Below are positions 13,431 to 24,790 of a stretch of 64,000 bases of DNA, piece after piece. A model generated the notes under the pieces. The model had not been told where the DNA came from, did no database searches, and worked only from the letters and a program-made list of their open reading frames with translations. Origin of the DNA: Schizophyllum amplum (taxonomy: Eukaryota; Basidiomycota; Agaricomycetes; Agaricales; Schizophyllaceae); the NCBI GenBank assembly GCA_007026445.1, contig VDMD01000004.1:248001-312000 (forward strand), in the 5' to 3' direction. Every line of letters starts with the position of its first letter. Position 1 is the stretch's first letter. The position numbers were made by a program, and so were the translations under genes.

Positions 13431-15721
13431 TTATCGTAGTCGAGGCTTCCAATAGACCCCATGAGCATCGTAGACTCTCACGCTACGGTCCTCCAGGTTC
13501 TCCACTACGGTAAGGAGATTGGGACCAGACCGGTGTTTCTTCATGCCGCATTGTCGCAGCTCGCGTCTACGGCGCCGACGTCAGTGAATCGCAGAGGGAT
13601 TCTGAGGGACAAAGGTTACTAACTCGTTTGCGGGCCAGGCAAACGATAGACAGTGAATCTCGCGCAGTGCCGGGAACTGCGCAAAATCCAAAGCCTCCAC
13701 AAACAACTTGACGGAATTGCAGTCCAGGTCGGACAGTCTTATCTTCTTGAGTATGAGTTGCGGTGCGGCATGGAGGACCATCTGCATGAAAACATGAAGC
13801 ATGATCTACTTCGAATGAACGCCCTGATCGCAACTAACTTTTTCCACTGGCTGGCCGTGCACTGTTACGCTCTCCACATACGGGCAGGTAGTCAATATCA
13901 ATGGATCGAAGAGGCCATGAACGTCGATTTCGGAAATCTTGCGACCGTGCGCGCACAACAGAGCTCGAAAGTTGTCTACATGTTGCGTTGGCCGATGTTC
14001 ATATCGTAGGGTAATATTCCTCAGCGAGTTCAGACTGGATGTATCCCTAGAGTCAATCGTAATCATGAAGCGCATCTATCGAGGGCGCACCTCATAAGGG
14101 TCAGTATGTCCACAAATGATTTGCTACAGCAGCCGATGTCGAGGTGTTCCAGCATCGACAGGGCGTCGACATACATAGATGCACCAACGTCAAAGATTGC
14201 GTCGGAAGACCAGCGGAGCTCCCTCAGGTTATTGAGCCAGCAAAGCGGCGCGATATGGTGATGGTTTATATCCCATACCACGTAGACCCCGTGAAGGTGG
14301 TGCAATGTCGACGCATTCATTTGGGCGAGGAGAAGAAAATCCGACCAGCATAACCGAGTAATACAACCCGGAGATGCTTCAACACCCTTCAGGTTACGCA
14401 CGACACGCAAGAGAGGCTCCAGAGAGCAATGATCGTTGAGATCAGGATCAATAGTCAAGCGCTGCACGAACTTGACGCGATCCGGATGGGCGATGAGGTG
14501 AGCAGCCAAGGGATTGACATTATGGCGATTGACCAAAGGGTTTTGCAGGAGCGCAGCACAGCCATATCGCTGTGACGTTAATAGATTTATAGTGGTTCAA
14601 GGGGAGCGACGTACATAGAAATACCTGCAGACCAGCAGGAGTTCAAGATTGCGCGAATTGCGGTTGAAGCTGAAAGTGGAATCCGGCAAGTCCATCGCTA
14701 GCTGCAAGATACGGGTCCATATAGTCGCCGACGCTACAGGTCCCGCCGCGATTACGAGCTTGTGAGTGGCAGGGACAAGCAAAGAACTGCGAATATATAA
14801 AGGCTTCCTACGTGGTCTTGTCAGTATGTTCCACACCACATGATAAAGGACGTTGGCGTGCTTACAACGGCTCGTCGGTGACGACTTCCAGCCTCAGCTT
14901 TTGCTGCACCACCTCGGCTTCCCGCTGAACTAATTGCTCGTGGAAACGACTTAGTAGGATAGAGTGCCCGATGCGTATGACGACTGCATGGATAGTGGGG
15001 CTCTCGCACAAAACGCGATGGTACGGTCGCGCAATCAAAGAAGGTTTCAGCAAGGTCACAGTCGACAAACTCGGCACGCGCGACAGAGTTCGAATTATTT
15101 CGTCGTCCGCCGTGCCGCTTTCACGAGGAACGGCGTATGCTGCGGCTGTCTATAGCTCATCAGCAAGACCTCGCCCAGAGAAGTGAACAATCGCACCAAA
15201 TTGTGCCACTGAGGAATAGCCGCGCACAACGCATCCCTCAACTGCCGCATGTTCCCGTTTGACTTTGCATCGTAGGGAGACATGGTCAGCATGGTAAGCC
15301 TCTTGGGGTTGATGTCCTTCAGCGACGAGCATGTTCCTTCGGCGCTATCGTTATGGTACAGCACGAGCAAGAGGCAGAGATCGGAGATGTGATTGCATGC
15401 CTGGAGTATGTCTCGCATGGCCCGACCGAACCCGCCTTCAACGCGGATACTACGCACCCAGCGCCGGAGCTCCTTCTTCGTGCCGAGCACAAAAGCGAGC
15501 GCCTTCGCCTGTGCCATCGAGCGGATGATAACGTCATGGTACAGCAGAGGTATGCCAATGCGGCACCAGGTCTTGTTAACGAGTAAAAGCGAGGACGTTG
15601 CATGAGGATACTTGTAGGCGACAAAGGGCGAACGTCGCTCATTGTCTGTGAATAGGTCGTCAGGGATAAGGAAGACGAAACCAAGTATGATCGACATGAG
15701 TTCTTCAGGCAGGGATTTCAT
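13431..15721 (-). CDS. Double F-box/LRR-like protein, copy C
   Basis: Seven exons, minus strand: 15197..15721, 14866..15149, 14615..14807, 14091..14569, 13839..14046, 13624..13781, 13431..13566; 1983 nt, 660 residues, no internal stop. The first F-box-like segment is LPEELMSIILGFVFLIPDDL with SSLLLVNKTWCRIGIPLLYHDV; the second contains ATIWTRILQLAMDLPDS and ELLLVCRYFY. The C-terminus VYDAHGVYWKPRLR matches copies A and B. Intron positions match copy B except that the one inside the penultimate LRR segment is absent here. A TATA-like ttatatat at 15761 lies about 40 bp upstream of the ATG. It is 7 kb from copies A/B and inverted, with housekeeping genes between. Expected role: SCF substrate receptor, target unknown. 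Confidence 0.8.
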
Positions 15722-16104
15722 AGTGGCAGAGGAGAGTCGTCGAGCTTGACTGCCGCGCTGTTATATATGTCGGCACCACAGGACAACTGACAAAGGCTTC
15801 GCTCGTCTTTGTTGCGGTCGAAAGGTCCGGTCTTGGGCTACGGGTGGGAATCATAACAGGTCAAAGCAGGAACACGATTGCTAAAGCTCGCTAAGAAGCA
15901 AGGTAGATCAACACTGAGTCATCGCCCTTGAACCGTATGTTCACGGCACGTTCGCTCGGAAAGCATTCTCAACCTATGTACCTGATCGGATACATCAGCG
16001 CTGCCGGCAGGTATACGTTGGGCAGGACTCACAACGACCAAAAGCTACAGTGACGTTGAGACAGCCTTGCGGGTCGCGGCATCTCGTCTACTGTCTGAGG
16101 CAAA
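15722..16104. other. Intergenic: promoter of F-box C and 3' region of cyclin H
   Basis: 383 bp. The TATA-like ttatatat at 15761-15768 suits the minus-strand F-box copy C. The rest presumably holds the cyclin H 3' UTR. No coding or repeat signal seen. Confidence 0.4.
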
Positions 16105-17386
16105 CTAATCGTCGTCATCGTCATCCAAATCTCCTTCTGCCAGTGAATCGCCAAAGGGATCGGACCCCGTTGTCGCTGCTTTCAGCTTGCGTTGTCGCTT
16201 CTCCTCAAATTTCCGCTCCTCTTCGGCCTTGCGGTTCAAGAAGGCCTTCGACCCAGGTATTTTCTCTGGGTTTTTGCATAGCTTCAGGCGCCGATCCACC
16301 TCGCGGACCGCCTCAATAGGTGGTGCATGTCCTTCACTGGTGATGATTGTTCTGAGCGTCGCGATGGCGTCACGCACGATGGTGGCGGAGGCGGCCTTTT
16401 CCGGAGAGGACTTGGATGACTCCAAGTCAGCTCGTGAGCGGGCTTGAGCATGACAAGACGCGCACCGAGGGGTACTTCGACTCCGTCCACTGCTCGGCAA
16501 GATTCGGCGCTACCATCGCGAGGCATGCGTGCGCGATTTGGGACGGCGTGTAGATGAACTCTGCATCCGTTAAACGGGACTCGGCGACACGAGCGAGAGC
16601 CGTTTGGTAAATCGCTTGATCTAGAGGTGTCGCGTCGGGTATTGTCTGAGAGTAACCTTGTTCATTAGAAGGCAACCATGTGCAGGACTAAAAGTCTCAC
16701 CTGCAAATCGAGCCATATTCCCCACAGTGCACGGTGCGCATGCCAGACGGTGAACTCAAAGCCAAGGCTTTGGGCGACGAGGAACTCGATGTCAAGGACG
16801 TCGGACACCTCAACACGAGGGATAATCTTGGTGTAGTGCTCGATGGAGATGGGGTTATTGGTCGTCTTTGTGGCAAGGAAGAGTGCGGTAAGCCTGTTAT
16901 AGGCTGATGAGTTGGAAGCGTGCTACGCGCACGGGGTAGCACGCACATAACGTTCTTGGGGTGCCAGTCCATGACAGTGTTCTTGAGGTAGAACCGCTTC
17001 ATATAGCTGATCGCTGTAGCCTCTACCTCCTCCGGAAATCGGAATAGTTGGCACATCTGGGGTATTTTGGATGCGTAAAGCTTGACGAGCAACAGCTCTT
17101 CATCCGGGATAAGAAATTGAACGGCAGAAGAAGAGCCAGGCTGGTCATGTATGATCAGCTGCAGTAGACCGTGTATAGATCGGTCACGCACCTCGTCTGC
17201 CTCAAAAGCGGCTCTTATAGCCGCTACGGCGTTTGCGTTCATACGCTCGCGCATATGAGCAAGGCGCTCAGGCGAAAAGCGCCAATTGCGAAATTGTGTA
17301 CTGCCTTCATACAGAGGCTTTCCTCTTGATGTAGAGGGACCAGGATCAGCGTTGCTCGCAGTCTGCTCGCCAAGCATAGAGACCAT
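16105..17386 (-). CDS. CCL1: Cyclin H (Ccl1/Mcs2-like), CAK/TFIIH subunit
   Basis: Four exons, minus strand: 16947..17386, 16701..16893, 16466..16645, 16105..16419; introns 46-55 nt; 375 residues. The protein begins with a short variable segment, then STQFRNWRFSPERLAHMRER, the typical cyclin H entry, and the first cyclin fold (FLIPDEELLLVKLYASKIPQ, FRFPEEVEATAISYMKRFYL, MDWHPKNVM, LTALFLATKTTNNPISIEHY). The second fold contains EFLVAQSLGFEFTVWHAHRA and YTPSQIAHACLAM. The tail is charged (AEEERKFEEKRQRKLKA) and ends in an Asp run. Cyclin H partners CDK7 and MAT1 to phosphorylate the RNA polymerase II CTD and activate CDKs. All parts expected for the family are present. Confidence 0.92.
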
Positions 17387-17962
17387 GGTCGATTGAGAGG
17401 TAGAACTTGAAGACAGGTGGAAGAACCGGGCCGGATGGGTGCTTGCGCGACGCGGTCATGTGATTAAACGCGTCGCGACATGACGCTGATGATCTCCTGC
17501 GAGCGGCGAGCGATAATCTATAGTAGTCATTAATCATTCTGAGTACAAGCTTGGATAAAGCCACCCTTATACTGGTAGCGTGAGCTGACTCAAGCGCTGG
17601 ACGGACCCTGCACTAGTGCACAGGCTCGCCCAGTTTGAGTCTAAGTCGTTCAGATGATGGCACCTTGCAAGTGAAGGAGTTCCCTCTATCAACAAAGTTC
17701 CGGCAGAAGGTCCCAGAGAATTGATTTGATCACGCTGTTTGTGCGTATATATAACGCGTACGCGTTGTAACGCCCCATTGACGCGTCTCAGTTTGTTGAT
17801 GACGCGTGATGTCACGGCGCAACGGTCACGTTTATATAAACCCCCCTTGCCGCACATTCCGTCTTCTCCCCATACCACCATCATCCCTGCGGCCTCCTGA
17901 TTCAGAGACCTCACTCACTCTTCCCACCCATCCAGTTTTATTGTTCCCAAACAGTAAACGCA
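17387..17962. promoter_or_regulatory. Divergent promoter region, cyclin H / DUF7726 gene
   Basis: 576 bp between divergent starts. A TATA element tttatataaa at 17831-17840 lies about 125 bp upstream of the plus-strand ATG. A CRE-like TGATGTCACG overlaps 17808-17817 next to four ACGCGT boxes (listed separately). Confidence 0.5.
17754..17807. promoter_or_regulatory. Cluster of four ACGCGT (MCB) boxes
   Basis: ACGCGT occurs at 17754-17759, 17760-17765, 17781-17786 and 17802-17807. In yeasts ACGCGT is the MluI cell-cycle box bound by MBF (Mbp1/Swi6) at G1/S genes. The cluster lies just upstream of the TATA element of the DUF7726-like gene. Function here is inferred from the motif and spacing only. 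Confidence 0.55.
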
Positions 17963-18720
17963 ATGGCCCCCCGTGCGACGAAACGCAAGTCCGACGTGAT
18001 CGACTCGGACGCGTCGGTCGAGATTGTCGACTCGTCGTCGTCGAGCCAGGAGAACGTCGACCCAGCCCCTCCTGCGAAGAAAAAAGCACGCAAGTCCAAG
18101 GAGGCTGATGAGGGGGACAAGCCTACGCGCTGGCAGGACGTCGTGCTTGAAGGCGAGGAGGTACGCGCGTATGCACGCCCTTGCGCGTTGCGCGTATGCT
18201 GACATGACAGCAGGACGGCTCCGTGCCTGTCTACGACGACTGCGGCGAGGTGCGCCGCAAGATTCGGCTGCTGCAGAAGACCCCTGGGTTCAAGGCGCGT
18301 CGCGTACATGCACTCATGATGACAAGCTTGGCTGACAGTGTTGCAGATCACCCACTGGTTGAAGGAGATCGGCAATGTGAATAGCAACTCGTTCGGTCGC
18401 TTCAGTGAGTGTGCCCCACGAGCTTGTCTGATGTCAGAGCCATTCTGACGCGTCTCTTGCAGTGGCTAGCAAGGAGCGCGACGCCGGAGGAGGGAACACG
18501 ACTTACCCGAAGGGTACGTGCATCCGCGCCTGACGCTCTATCGAGTCGCGTGCTCACGTCATTCTCCGCTTCTGCAGCCTACATCTACTTCGAAAAGATG
18601 CGCATCCTCGAGGGCAAGAAGAAGACCCAGAAACGATTGGACAACGAATCGATGCATCCCAACGGCTTCCCTCTCGAGAACCGCCGCACTCACGTGTGGG
18701 TGTTCACTGGCCGCCGCTGA
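17963..18720 (+). CDS. DUF7726-like small nuclear-type protein
   Basis: Five exons: 17963..18160, 18214..18294, 18347..18404, 18463..18513, 18578..18720. The N-terminus is basic/acidic and Ser-rich (APRATKRKSDVI, then KKKARKSK, a possible nuclear signal). The conserved part reads YDDCGEVRRKIRLLQKTPGF, ITHWLKEIGNVNSNSFGRFM and TYPKAYIYFEKMRILEGKKK, which resembles the DUF7726 family seen in filamentous fungi. Intron 2 can be spliced two ways: a GC donor at 18295 (AAG|GCGCGT) or a GT donor at 18304 that adds three residues (ARR). The four MCB boxes upstream suggest cell-cycle-linked expression. Family assignment is from memory of the conserved motif, so moderate. Confidence 0.7.
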
Positions 18721-18832
18721 GCAAAGCGCTTGTCGTTGGAGAGAACTGTTTCCTGCTGGATATACACTGATCCGTGCGCATATGACCCGGTCCTGTTGAC
18801 TGTTGACTGTACTGATATTCCCCGACTAATGA

Positions 18833-19550
18833 TTATGCTTCTTGGGCCTTCCTATCGTTGAGCCATGCCTCGATCCACTGCACGATGCGCGCGACGTTAG
18901 ACTCCATGTCGTCTGTGGTCTCGCTCCGTAGCTCGACGACAATCTCGGGCGGGTACGACTCGCGAGCGTCGGTAAGCACGGTCTGCATGATCTCGGCCTC
19001 GTTGTTCTCTTGGATCTTTTTGAGGGGGTAATTGCTGGTAGGGTGGAACGGGTGTGTATTGGGGGGGGGGGGGGGCATGACGGGGAGGGGTGGGATGTGT
19101 GCAGTGGTCAGTACAGACGGGAGTACCAGAGCTCCGCGCGACGCACCGTTTCTCGAGCCGTTCCCAGAGCTGGGAGTGGTCGCAAGTTAGCACAACCACC
19201 AGGTCTGGCCATCGTTCTGGGTATGCGTCACAGGAATGCCAGTCCAGGATGACCCCTCCGGCAGCGACAATGGGCTCCAGAGCGTCCAGGAGCTGGAATG
19301 GGAGGAGGGGGAAGTCAGCGCACGATTACCAGCGAGCGAAATGCTTACGCACCCGATCTTCGTCCGGTAGATAGCTCTGCCACTCCTCATCATACTCTTC
19401 GTACAGCCCATTATCCTTGACGAAGTCACCGACGTTGATGTGCTTTAGTGGTACGGGGGACTCTTGCGCAAGCAGTTGAGCGGTAGTGGTCTTGCCCGTG
19501 CCCGGTGTGCCGGTAATGACGATGACAGGTGACTCTTTGGTGCCAGACAT
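18833..19550 (-). CDS. FAP7: Adenylate kinase isoenzyme 6 / Fap7 ribosome assembly factor
   Basis: Three exons, minus strand: 19353..19550, 19147..19292, 18833..19034; 181 residues, normal for Fap7/AK6. The P-loop is ITGTPGTGKTTTAQLLAQ near residue 12; INVGDFVKDNGLYEEYDEEW follows, then ILDWHSCDAYPERWPDLVVV, the LID-like NYPLKKIQENNEAEIMQ and a helical C-terminus. Fap7 is an atypical adenylate kinase/ATPase that helps Rps14 incorporation and 18S rRNA maturation in the 40S pathway. Intron 2 is 112 nt, longer than its neighbours, because it carries a 15-base C run on the sense strand. Confidence 0.93.
19061..19075. repeat. G15 homopolymer
   Basis: Fifteen consecutive G on the plus strand, within intron 2 of FAP7 (a C15 run on the sense strand, upstream of the acceptor). 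Likely length-variable. Confidence 0.9.
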
Positions 19551-20076
19551 AGTCCTTTGTGGTGAAGAAGCAAAGATGAGGGAGGGGAGGACGAGTTGGC
19601 CTCTTGTGTGAGGGAATGGAAGTATGGGGAGGGGAAGTAGTGATCGGGATGATTTGATCGTCTGTAAATGGCTATTTCCTTTCCTAGACCGCCCATTGTT
19701 TAATTACCGCATTGTTCTGGTTCAATGGCATAGATTGCTCACGCTGTTCGCCGACACGTCATGTCAGGAGACAAGTCTTGACTTCCCTCGCACATTCTTG
19801 GTCCTCAAGTTCTGTCGAGAATACTCAAGGGCGCGGACGTGACGACGGCCCGTCGCAACAAATTCGGCAGTGCCTGCCGACGAGGGAGATCGGGAGCGAG
19901 TCCGTTGTTTCCTCACCCCGAGTGCCTGACCGCTCTTTATACCGAGCTCGTTGAGCCCTGGCGGCTCTCACACATCTCGCTTTCTCCCCTTGTGCTCGCT
20001 CGCTCTCTTTCCTTCAGCCTGCCCCAGTCACTCCTTTTGCGCCTATACACAGTCCTCCCACGCGTGTAACAGAGTC
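19551..20076. promoter_or_regulatory. Divergent intergenic region FAP7 / surface protein
   Basis: 526 bp between divergent starts. CT-rich stretches precede each ATG (for example ctctttccttcagcctgccccagtc near 20005-20030). No convincing TATA or open frame. Confidence 0.4.
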
Positions 20077-21688
20077 ATGGCGTTCGCGCTGCAGGCCCAT
20101 CGCGTTCCCAGGATCCTTCATGGTTTGCTATCTCTGCTAGCGCTGCTTGCGGGCAGCCTGCTGGCGCAGCCGGTTGCTGGTACGGCGCAGCTCGTTAATG
20201 GGCAGGACTTCACGTTCGGACTCTCGATCATCGACGCGCCCTTCCCTGACAGGTGCGTGCTCCTACTGTGTACAGATGTGTTGCTGACTGTCGCGTTGCT
20301 TCTTTTACCTCTCTCAACCTGTCATGATACACTGCTACCATCGTCTTCAGTCCCTATACGGCAGGCAGCCAACTCCCCATTGCCATCGAGGTGCGAGTCT
20401 CGCCATACTTCCTCCCCTATCATGCTTGATCCTCTCCCGCACGCCCCATACCTCTCACCCTTCATTCACATATTGATCACGATGCAAGTAGGTATCGGGA
20501 AACGGTCGCATCCCCCTCGATGGCACCTGGCCCGGCTCCGACCAACCCACTCGCTTCGATCTCCTCGAGATATTTCTGGTCTCCGCAGAGACTGGGATGA
20601 ACTACACGGTGTCCACGGGTCCCGGTCTCCTGCAGTACGAAAGCGGCAGCGTGCGCCACTTGACCTGGGAGATCCCCACTTGCGTCTCGGCCGGGGATTA
20701 CAATGTAAGCGTTCACTGGAACTCGTATCCCTGCTGAGTGGCTGATGGACATAACTGATCTTCCAGCTCACATTCTACGAGTCCTCGCACCTCAACGACA
20801 CTGCGTACTTCATCGTGACACCCATTGGGGTGACCATCAACGAAGCGGATAAGGCGTCTGACGGTGAGGTCCCTTGCGACTGAGGCTCCTTGTATGTCGC
20901 GATCAATACCACAGGCTAACGTCCAGCAGTCGACGACGCTCACTGCAATAACATCACCAACGATCTGCAGCCGCAGCCGCAAGATGACTCGCCGCTGCCG
21001 CAGATTCCTTTCCTGCCGGATGATCCAATGCCGTTCGAGACGAAGCCAGTCGAGTCGAGCAGGACGCAGGTTCGTCTCTCTAGTTTTCTCCCTTCTTTCT
21101 TCAGCATGTCTGCCTGCATCTGTAGCTGTGTCGCTGTCTCGGTAACGCTTGCCGGCAATTTCGTCTGATTTGAAGCCTTCATGGCGTTGGACTTTCCGCC
21201 TCCTATATGCCTGACTTCACCCTCCACACAGCCCACGCCGACCATCTACACCATCACCATCCAGGAGACGGGCGTGACGCTCACCTTCCCAACGGTGACG
21301 GAGACGCCGATGCCGGTGACGGTCGCTGTCGTGCAAGAGACAACGATTACGACGACGGAGAATGGGCAGCCTGTTACTACGACGTGCGTGGTCGTCCCTT
21401 TCGTTTCCGAGCACGGCCTTGCCGCAGCTCGTCTTTGCCCGTCCTGCTTGTCCCTTCCTGTATCCTTAAATCATTGCACCTCTCCCGTGTCGCTTCTTGA
21501 TCGCTTTATACTCAAATCACTCTGTCAGTGTCACCACAATGTACACCACGACGGGAATGGCCGGCGATGGCGGTGACCTCGACGGCTTCTTCCCCATAAA
21601 CAACGCGCGCATCGGCGCACCAGCCTGGACGGCTTGGGGGACTTCTGTGTGTGCTGCCGTATTTGTAGGAGTACTGGCTGCTCTGTGA
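20077..21688 (+). CDS. Secreted GPI-type cell surface protein, Thr-rich stalk
   Basis: Seven exons: 20077..20252, 20351..20390, 20492..20704, 20767..20863, 20930..21069, 21232..21383, 21529..21688; 325 residues. An N-terminal signal peptide (LHGLLSLLALLAGSLLAQPV) is followed by a beta-rich domain: PYTAGSQLPIAIE, RFDLLEIFLVSAETGMNYTV, VRHLTWEIPTCVSAGDYNLT. The Y..G..L/W.IP...GDY pattern recalls Kre9/Knh1-type ectodomains, but this is only a similarity. Then come a Pro/Asp-rich linker, a Thr-rich stalk (TVTETPMPVTVAVVQETTIT) and a hydrophobic C-terminus (SVCAAVFVGVLAAL), consistent with GPI anchoring. Introns up to 162 nt are longer than elsewhere in the window. Probable cell wall or plasma membrane surface protein; ligand unknown. 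Confidence 0.75.
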
Positions 21689-21845
21689 ATATCCTCGCTC
21701 AGTTTATGGCACTTTGTGGATGTGCGACATGCTGGGCATTCTTCGAGTCCGTGTGGTATGACTCTCGCCTAAGTATCGACATCCAAGAGGTAACAAAACA
21801 TACACGGTTATACACATTTTGAATAAACAATACAAGCCTGGCACA

Positions 21846-24492
21846 CTACACCTCCACTCGAATCAGACTGTCCAGCTCGTTGAACATCACGCTGTCCGTA
21901 TTCACCGGCGCCGTCAACAGCACATCCAAGCCCTGCTCCCGATACGCCGCCAGTAGCCCGTGCCCATGCTCGTCCGACCCCTCCCCGCCCTGCCCAAAAC
22001 CCATCCCAAACGCGAGCACCGGCGCCGCCGTATCCTCCGCCACCACAAACGGATCCGCCGCGTCCTCCAGCACCTTCAGCGTCTCGATCGCCCGCCGCAC
22101 GGGCGCGCTGTTCCACTGCCTCACGTCCTGCGACCCGCTCGTGATCATGAGCCGGTGCACCAGGCGCATCAGCACGCTGCGTACGGCGAGCGCGCGGTCG
22201 CGCGCGAGCCGCGCCTTCGTCGCGGGCGACGCAAGAAGGCGAGCGAGTACATCGCGAAGAGCAGCTTCTCGGTGTACGCGAACCAAGCGTCGCGCGCGAC
22301 GAGCGCGAAATCGGCGTCGGAGACGGGGAGGCGGTGCACGAGGGCGGTAAGGTGCGCCACATGACGGGGACGGGGAGCGCTTTGGCGAGGACCTGCCGGT
22401 TACTGTCTGGCTGCGCGACCGCGGTGAGGGCTTCCAAGGCGATGTCCGTGAGACCGAAGGGCTTAAGGCTGCTGGGGCGTGGCCGCGAATAGCTGGCCGT
22501 GCTGTAGAGGCGGTACGGATTCCGACTCGTCGACGATGAAGTATGCCAGTAGTTGAAAGAGCTGCCTCGCTCGGCGGAGGCTGGCTTCGGCGGATCGGCG
22601 GGATTCTTGGCGAAGCGTGTATTTGGAGCTAGGTTTGACAGCATGTATAATGCGTCCTTGCGCATGTTGATCATATCGGGTATGGATAGAGCTGGCGAGA
22701 CAGCGCGAGGAGCACCGTCAGCCCCGCGCTTCAGCGAGCACACGCGAAGGATGCAGTCGAGCAAGCGAGGGCGGCTGGCCAAGAATCGCCACTTGGTTCA
22801 TAAGCGCATAGGTTGCGGAATATGCTGAAAACGATCTGAATGATGTGCGCTGGCGGCGGCGTTGGCCCTTTACTGCTTGTGAGTTTGCCACCTTGTTTCG
22901 GCTTGAGCACAGCGAATGGTTGATCCTCTTCGTCGTATACGTGCTTCATGAGTTGCCGATGCGTGAAGTCGTCCCCGGATGTGTCCTCGGCAGTCTCCGG
23001 GGCACCGTCAAAGGCCGAGTCCTCGAGCAGATCCAGCAACTCATCGACCAAGTCAGGGCAAGCATTGATCTGGAAACCCGAATTCGGCGCTCCTAAACGC
23101 ATGGCGGAGAGTATGTTGAGAGTAGTGAGAGCATAGGATAGTTCCGTCGCCACGCGGGACCGGATGGAGAGTATGAGGTGGTCCACATCGACGGTGCCCC
23201 AGTCACTGAAGTCGCGAATTTGCTTACGGCGCGCTTCGTCCGCCTGCTTCTCGATGAGTGCGAGGTCGCGGCCACCGTATGTGTCGATCTCGCGCGCGAT
23301 GGGAACATATTCGATCTTCCTGCGCCCGCGGACCCGAGGGCCAGCCTGCGCGCTTCCAGATGGTGGAGGCACAGAGGGGGGATTCTAGAGGGATATGAGG
23401 GACAAACGCGGCGCGACCTGCCTTGACTCACGGATGATGACTCGGATGGTTCTGCGTTAAGGATCAGACAACTGAGGGTTGAATGGATGGCATGCATGCG
23501 AACCTGTCTTCTGACGGCTCCGTTTCATCTCTGCCTCTTCGAGCTCGAGCTTCCTCTTCAATCCATTGTCAACAAGGGCCCCGTTGTCCATCATATTGTC
23601 CACCGGGGGTGGCTCAAGCGACGGTGTGCTCGCCATATGTGGTGTCGGTGGTGGCAGAGATGTTCCGGCGTGAGCACGAGAGGCAGATGGGCCCATCCCC
23701 ATGCCCAAGAATTCATCCTGGGGCTGCACGCCGCCGATCGCGCTCATAGGGTCGATGGGGGGTGGCTGGGGAGGTTGTGCTGCTTGCGCTTGCTTGTTGG
23801 CGCGCTGGAACTCCTCAAAGGGGAAGAGGACGCCATTAAAGTACTGCTTGAGTATAACGGCGGCAGTCGTGCTGGAGCCAGGGATCTCCAAGGGCAAGTC
23901 GAGCATCTTACACACGCGAGGCCATAGGTTCTGCGTGGTTATCTGCAGAAGGATTAGTGGCCGAATTCTGGGGGGAGGGTGTGTCTCGCACCAGCGCGAA
24001 GCCGCCTGCGTTTGTGACGACCTGGTATAGCTTAAAGAGGTTGATGTCCCTGCCTCCGATGCGGAAGGCGCCATGGTCGGTGTGGGAGAGTTCGACCTGC
24101 TTCCAGATGGTATTCTGCGGGTTGTAGGAGGGCGTGGGTATACCGGTAAGCTGAGGGGGGAGGGGTGTGCCGCGTTGGTGGTGGAAATGGGCGAGGGTCA
24201 TGAGGAAGCGTTTCAAGTTCTGGGCCGCGATCATCTGGCGCGCTAAGGCGGGGTTGCCCTGCGCGGCGGCGAGAGCCTCGGGCGTAAAGCCAGCGGCCTG
24301 CATGGCTGACGGCGGCTGGAGCGGGTTCACGGTGCTGGAAGAGGACAAGGGGTCGTGCGCCGCTGATGGCCCGGGGCTGCCATATGCTGCCGAATTTGTT
24401 CCGCCGACCCCCGCAAACGAACGGGTGCTGGCGTGGCGCAGCTGTCCCGCCGCGCTTAGGGCGGCCATCTGCTTTGCCTGTGCGGCGTCCAT
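21846..24492 (-). CDS. SWI1: ARID-domain SWI/SNF subunit Swi1-like
   Basis: Exons, minus strand: 23992..24492, 23504..23942, 23432..23451 (20-nt micro-exon), 22833..23384, 21846..22791; about 819 residues. An N-terminal Ala/Gln/Pro-rich region precedes an ARID domain: FLMTLAHFHHQRGTPLPPQL, IGGRDINLFKLYQVVTNAGG, TTQNLWPRVCKMLDLPL, AVILKQYFNGVLFPFEEFQ. The C-terminal half has helical repeats (LILSIRSRVATELSYALTTL, PDLVDELLDLLEDSAFD, FGLTDIALEALTAVAQPDSN). Swi1 is the ARID subunit of SWI/SNF chromatin remodellers. In the last exon the frame shifts by one base near 22366 and again near 22238; allowing both, the sum closes and the C-terminus reads ELDSLIRVEV. A TACTAAC/CAG acceptor at 24552 suggests an upstream, perhaps non-coding, exon. 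The two shifts look like missing bases in GC-rich sequence. Confidence 0.8.
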
Positions 24493-24790
24493 GGTCCCAA
24501 AGTAAGCGCCGTCTCCGGAAAAGCCGCCTGGCGATTGGTGCGGTCTGCTGCCAGTTAGTAAACAGTCATGGACTGCGGGTATGCACGCACAGCATCTGGT
24601 ATTTTGCTGGTTTCGCCGGTTCCTGGGTTCAAGAAATCCTTCCGCTCGGCTCGCCCGCCTGACTTCGCTTGTGCCGGCAATGGACCGTTTGGGGAGGAAA
24701 CGAGGCGCGGTGTGACGCAAGAGTCACGCGTGACCTGTGTCCTAAACAATTTTTTGCTTTTTGCGCATTTCCCTCCCTCACCTTCACCTC

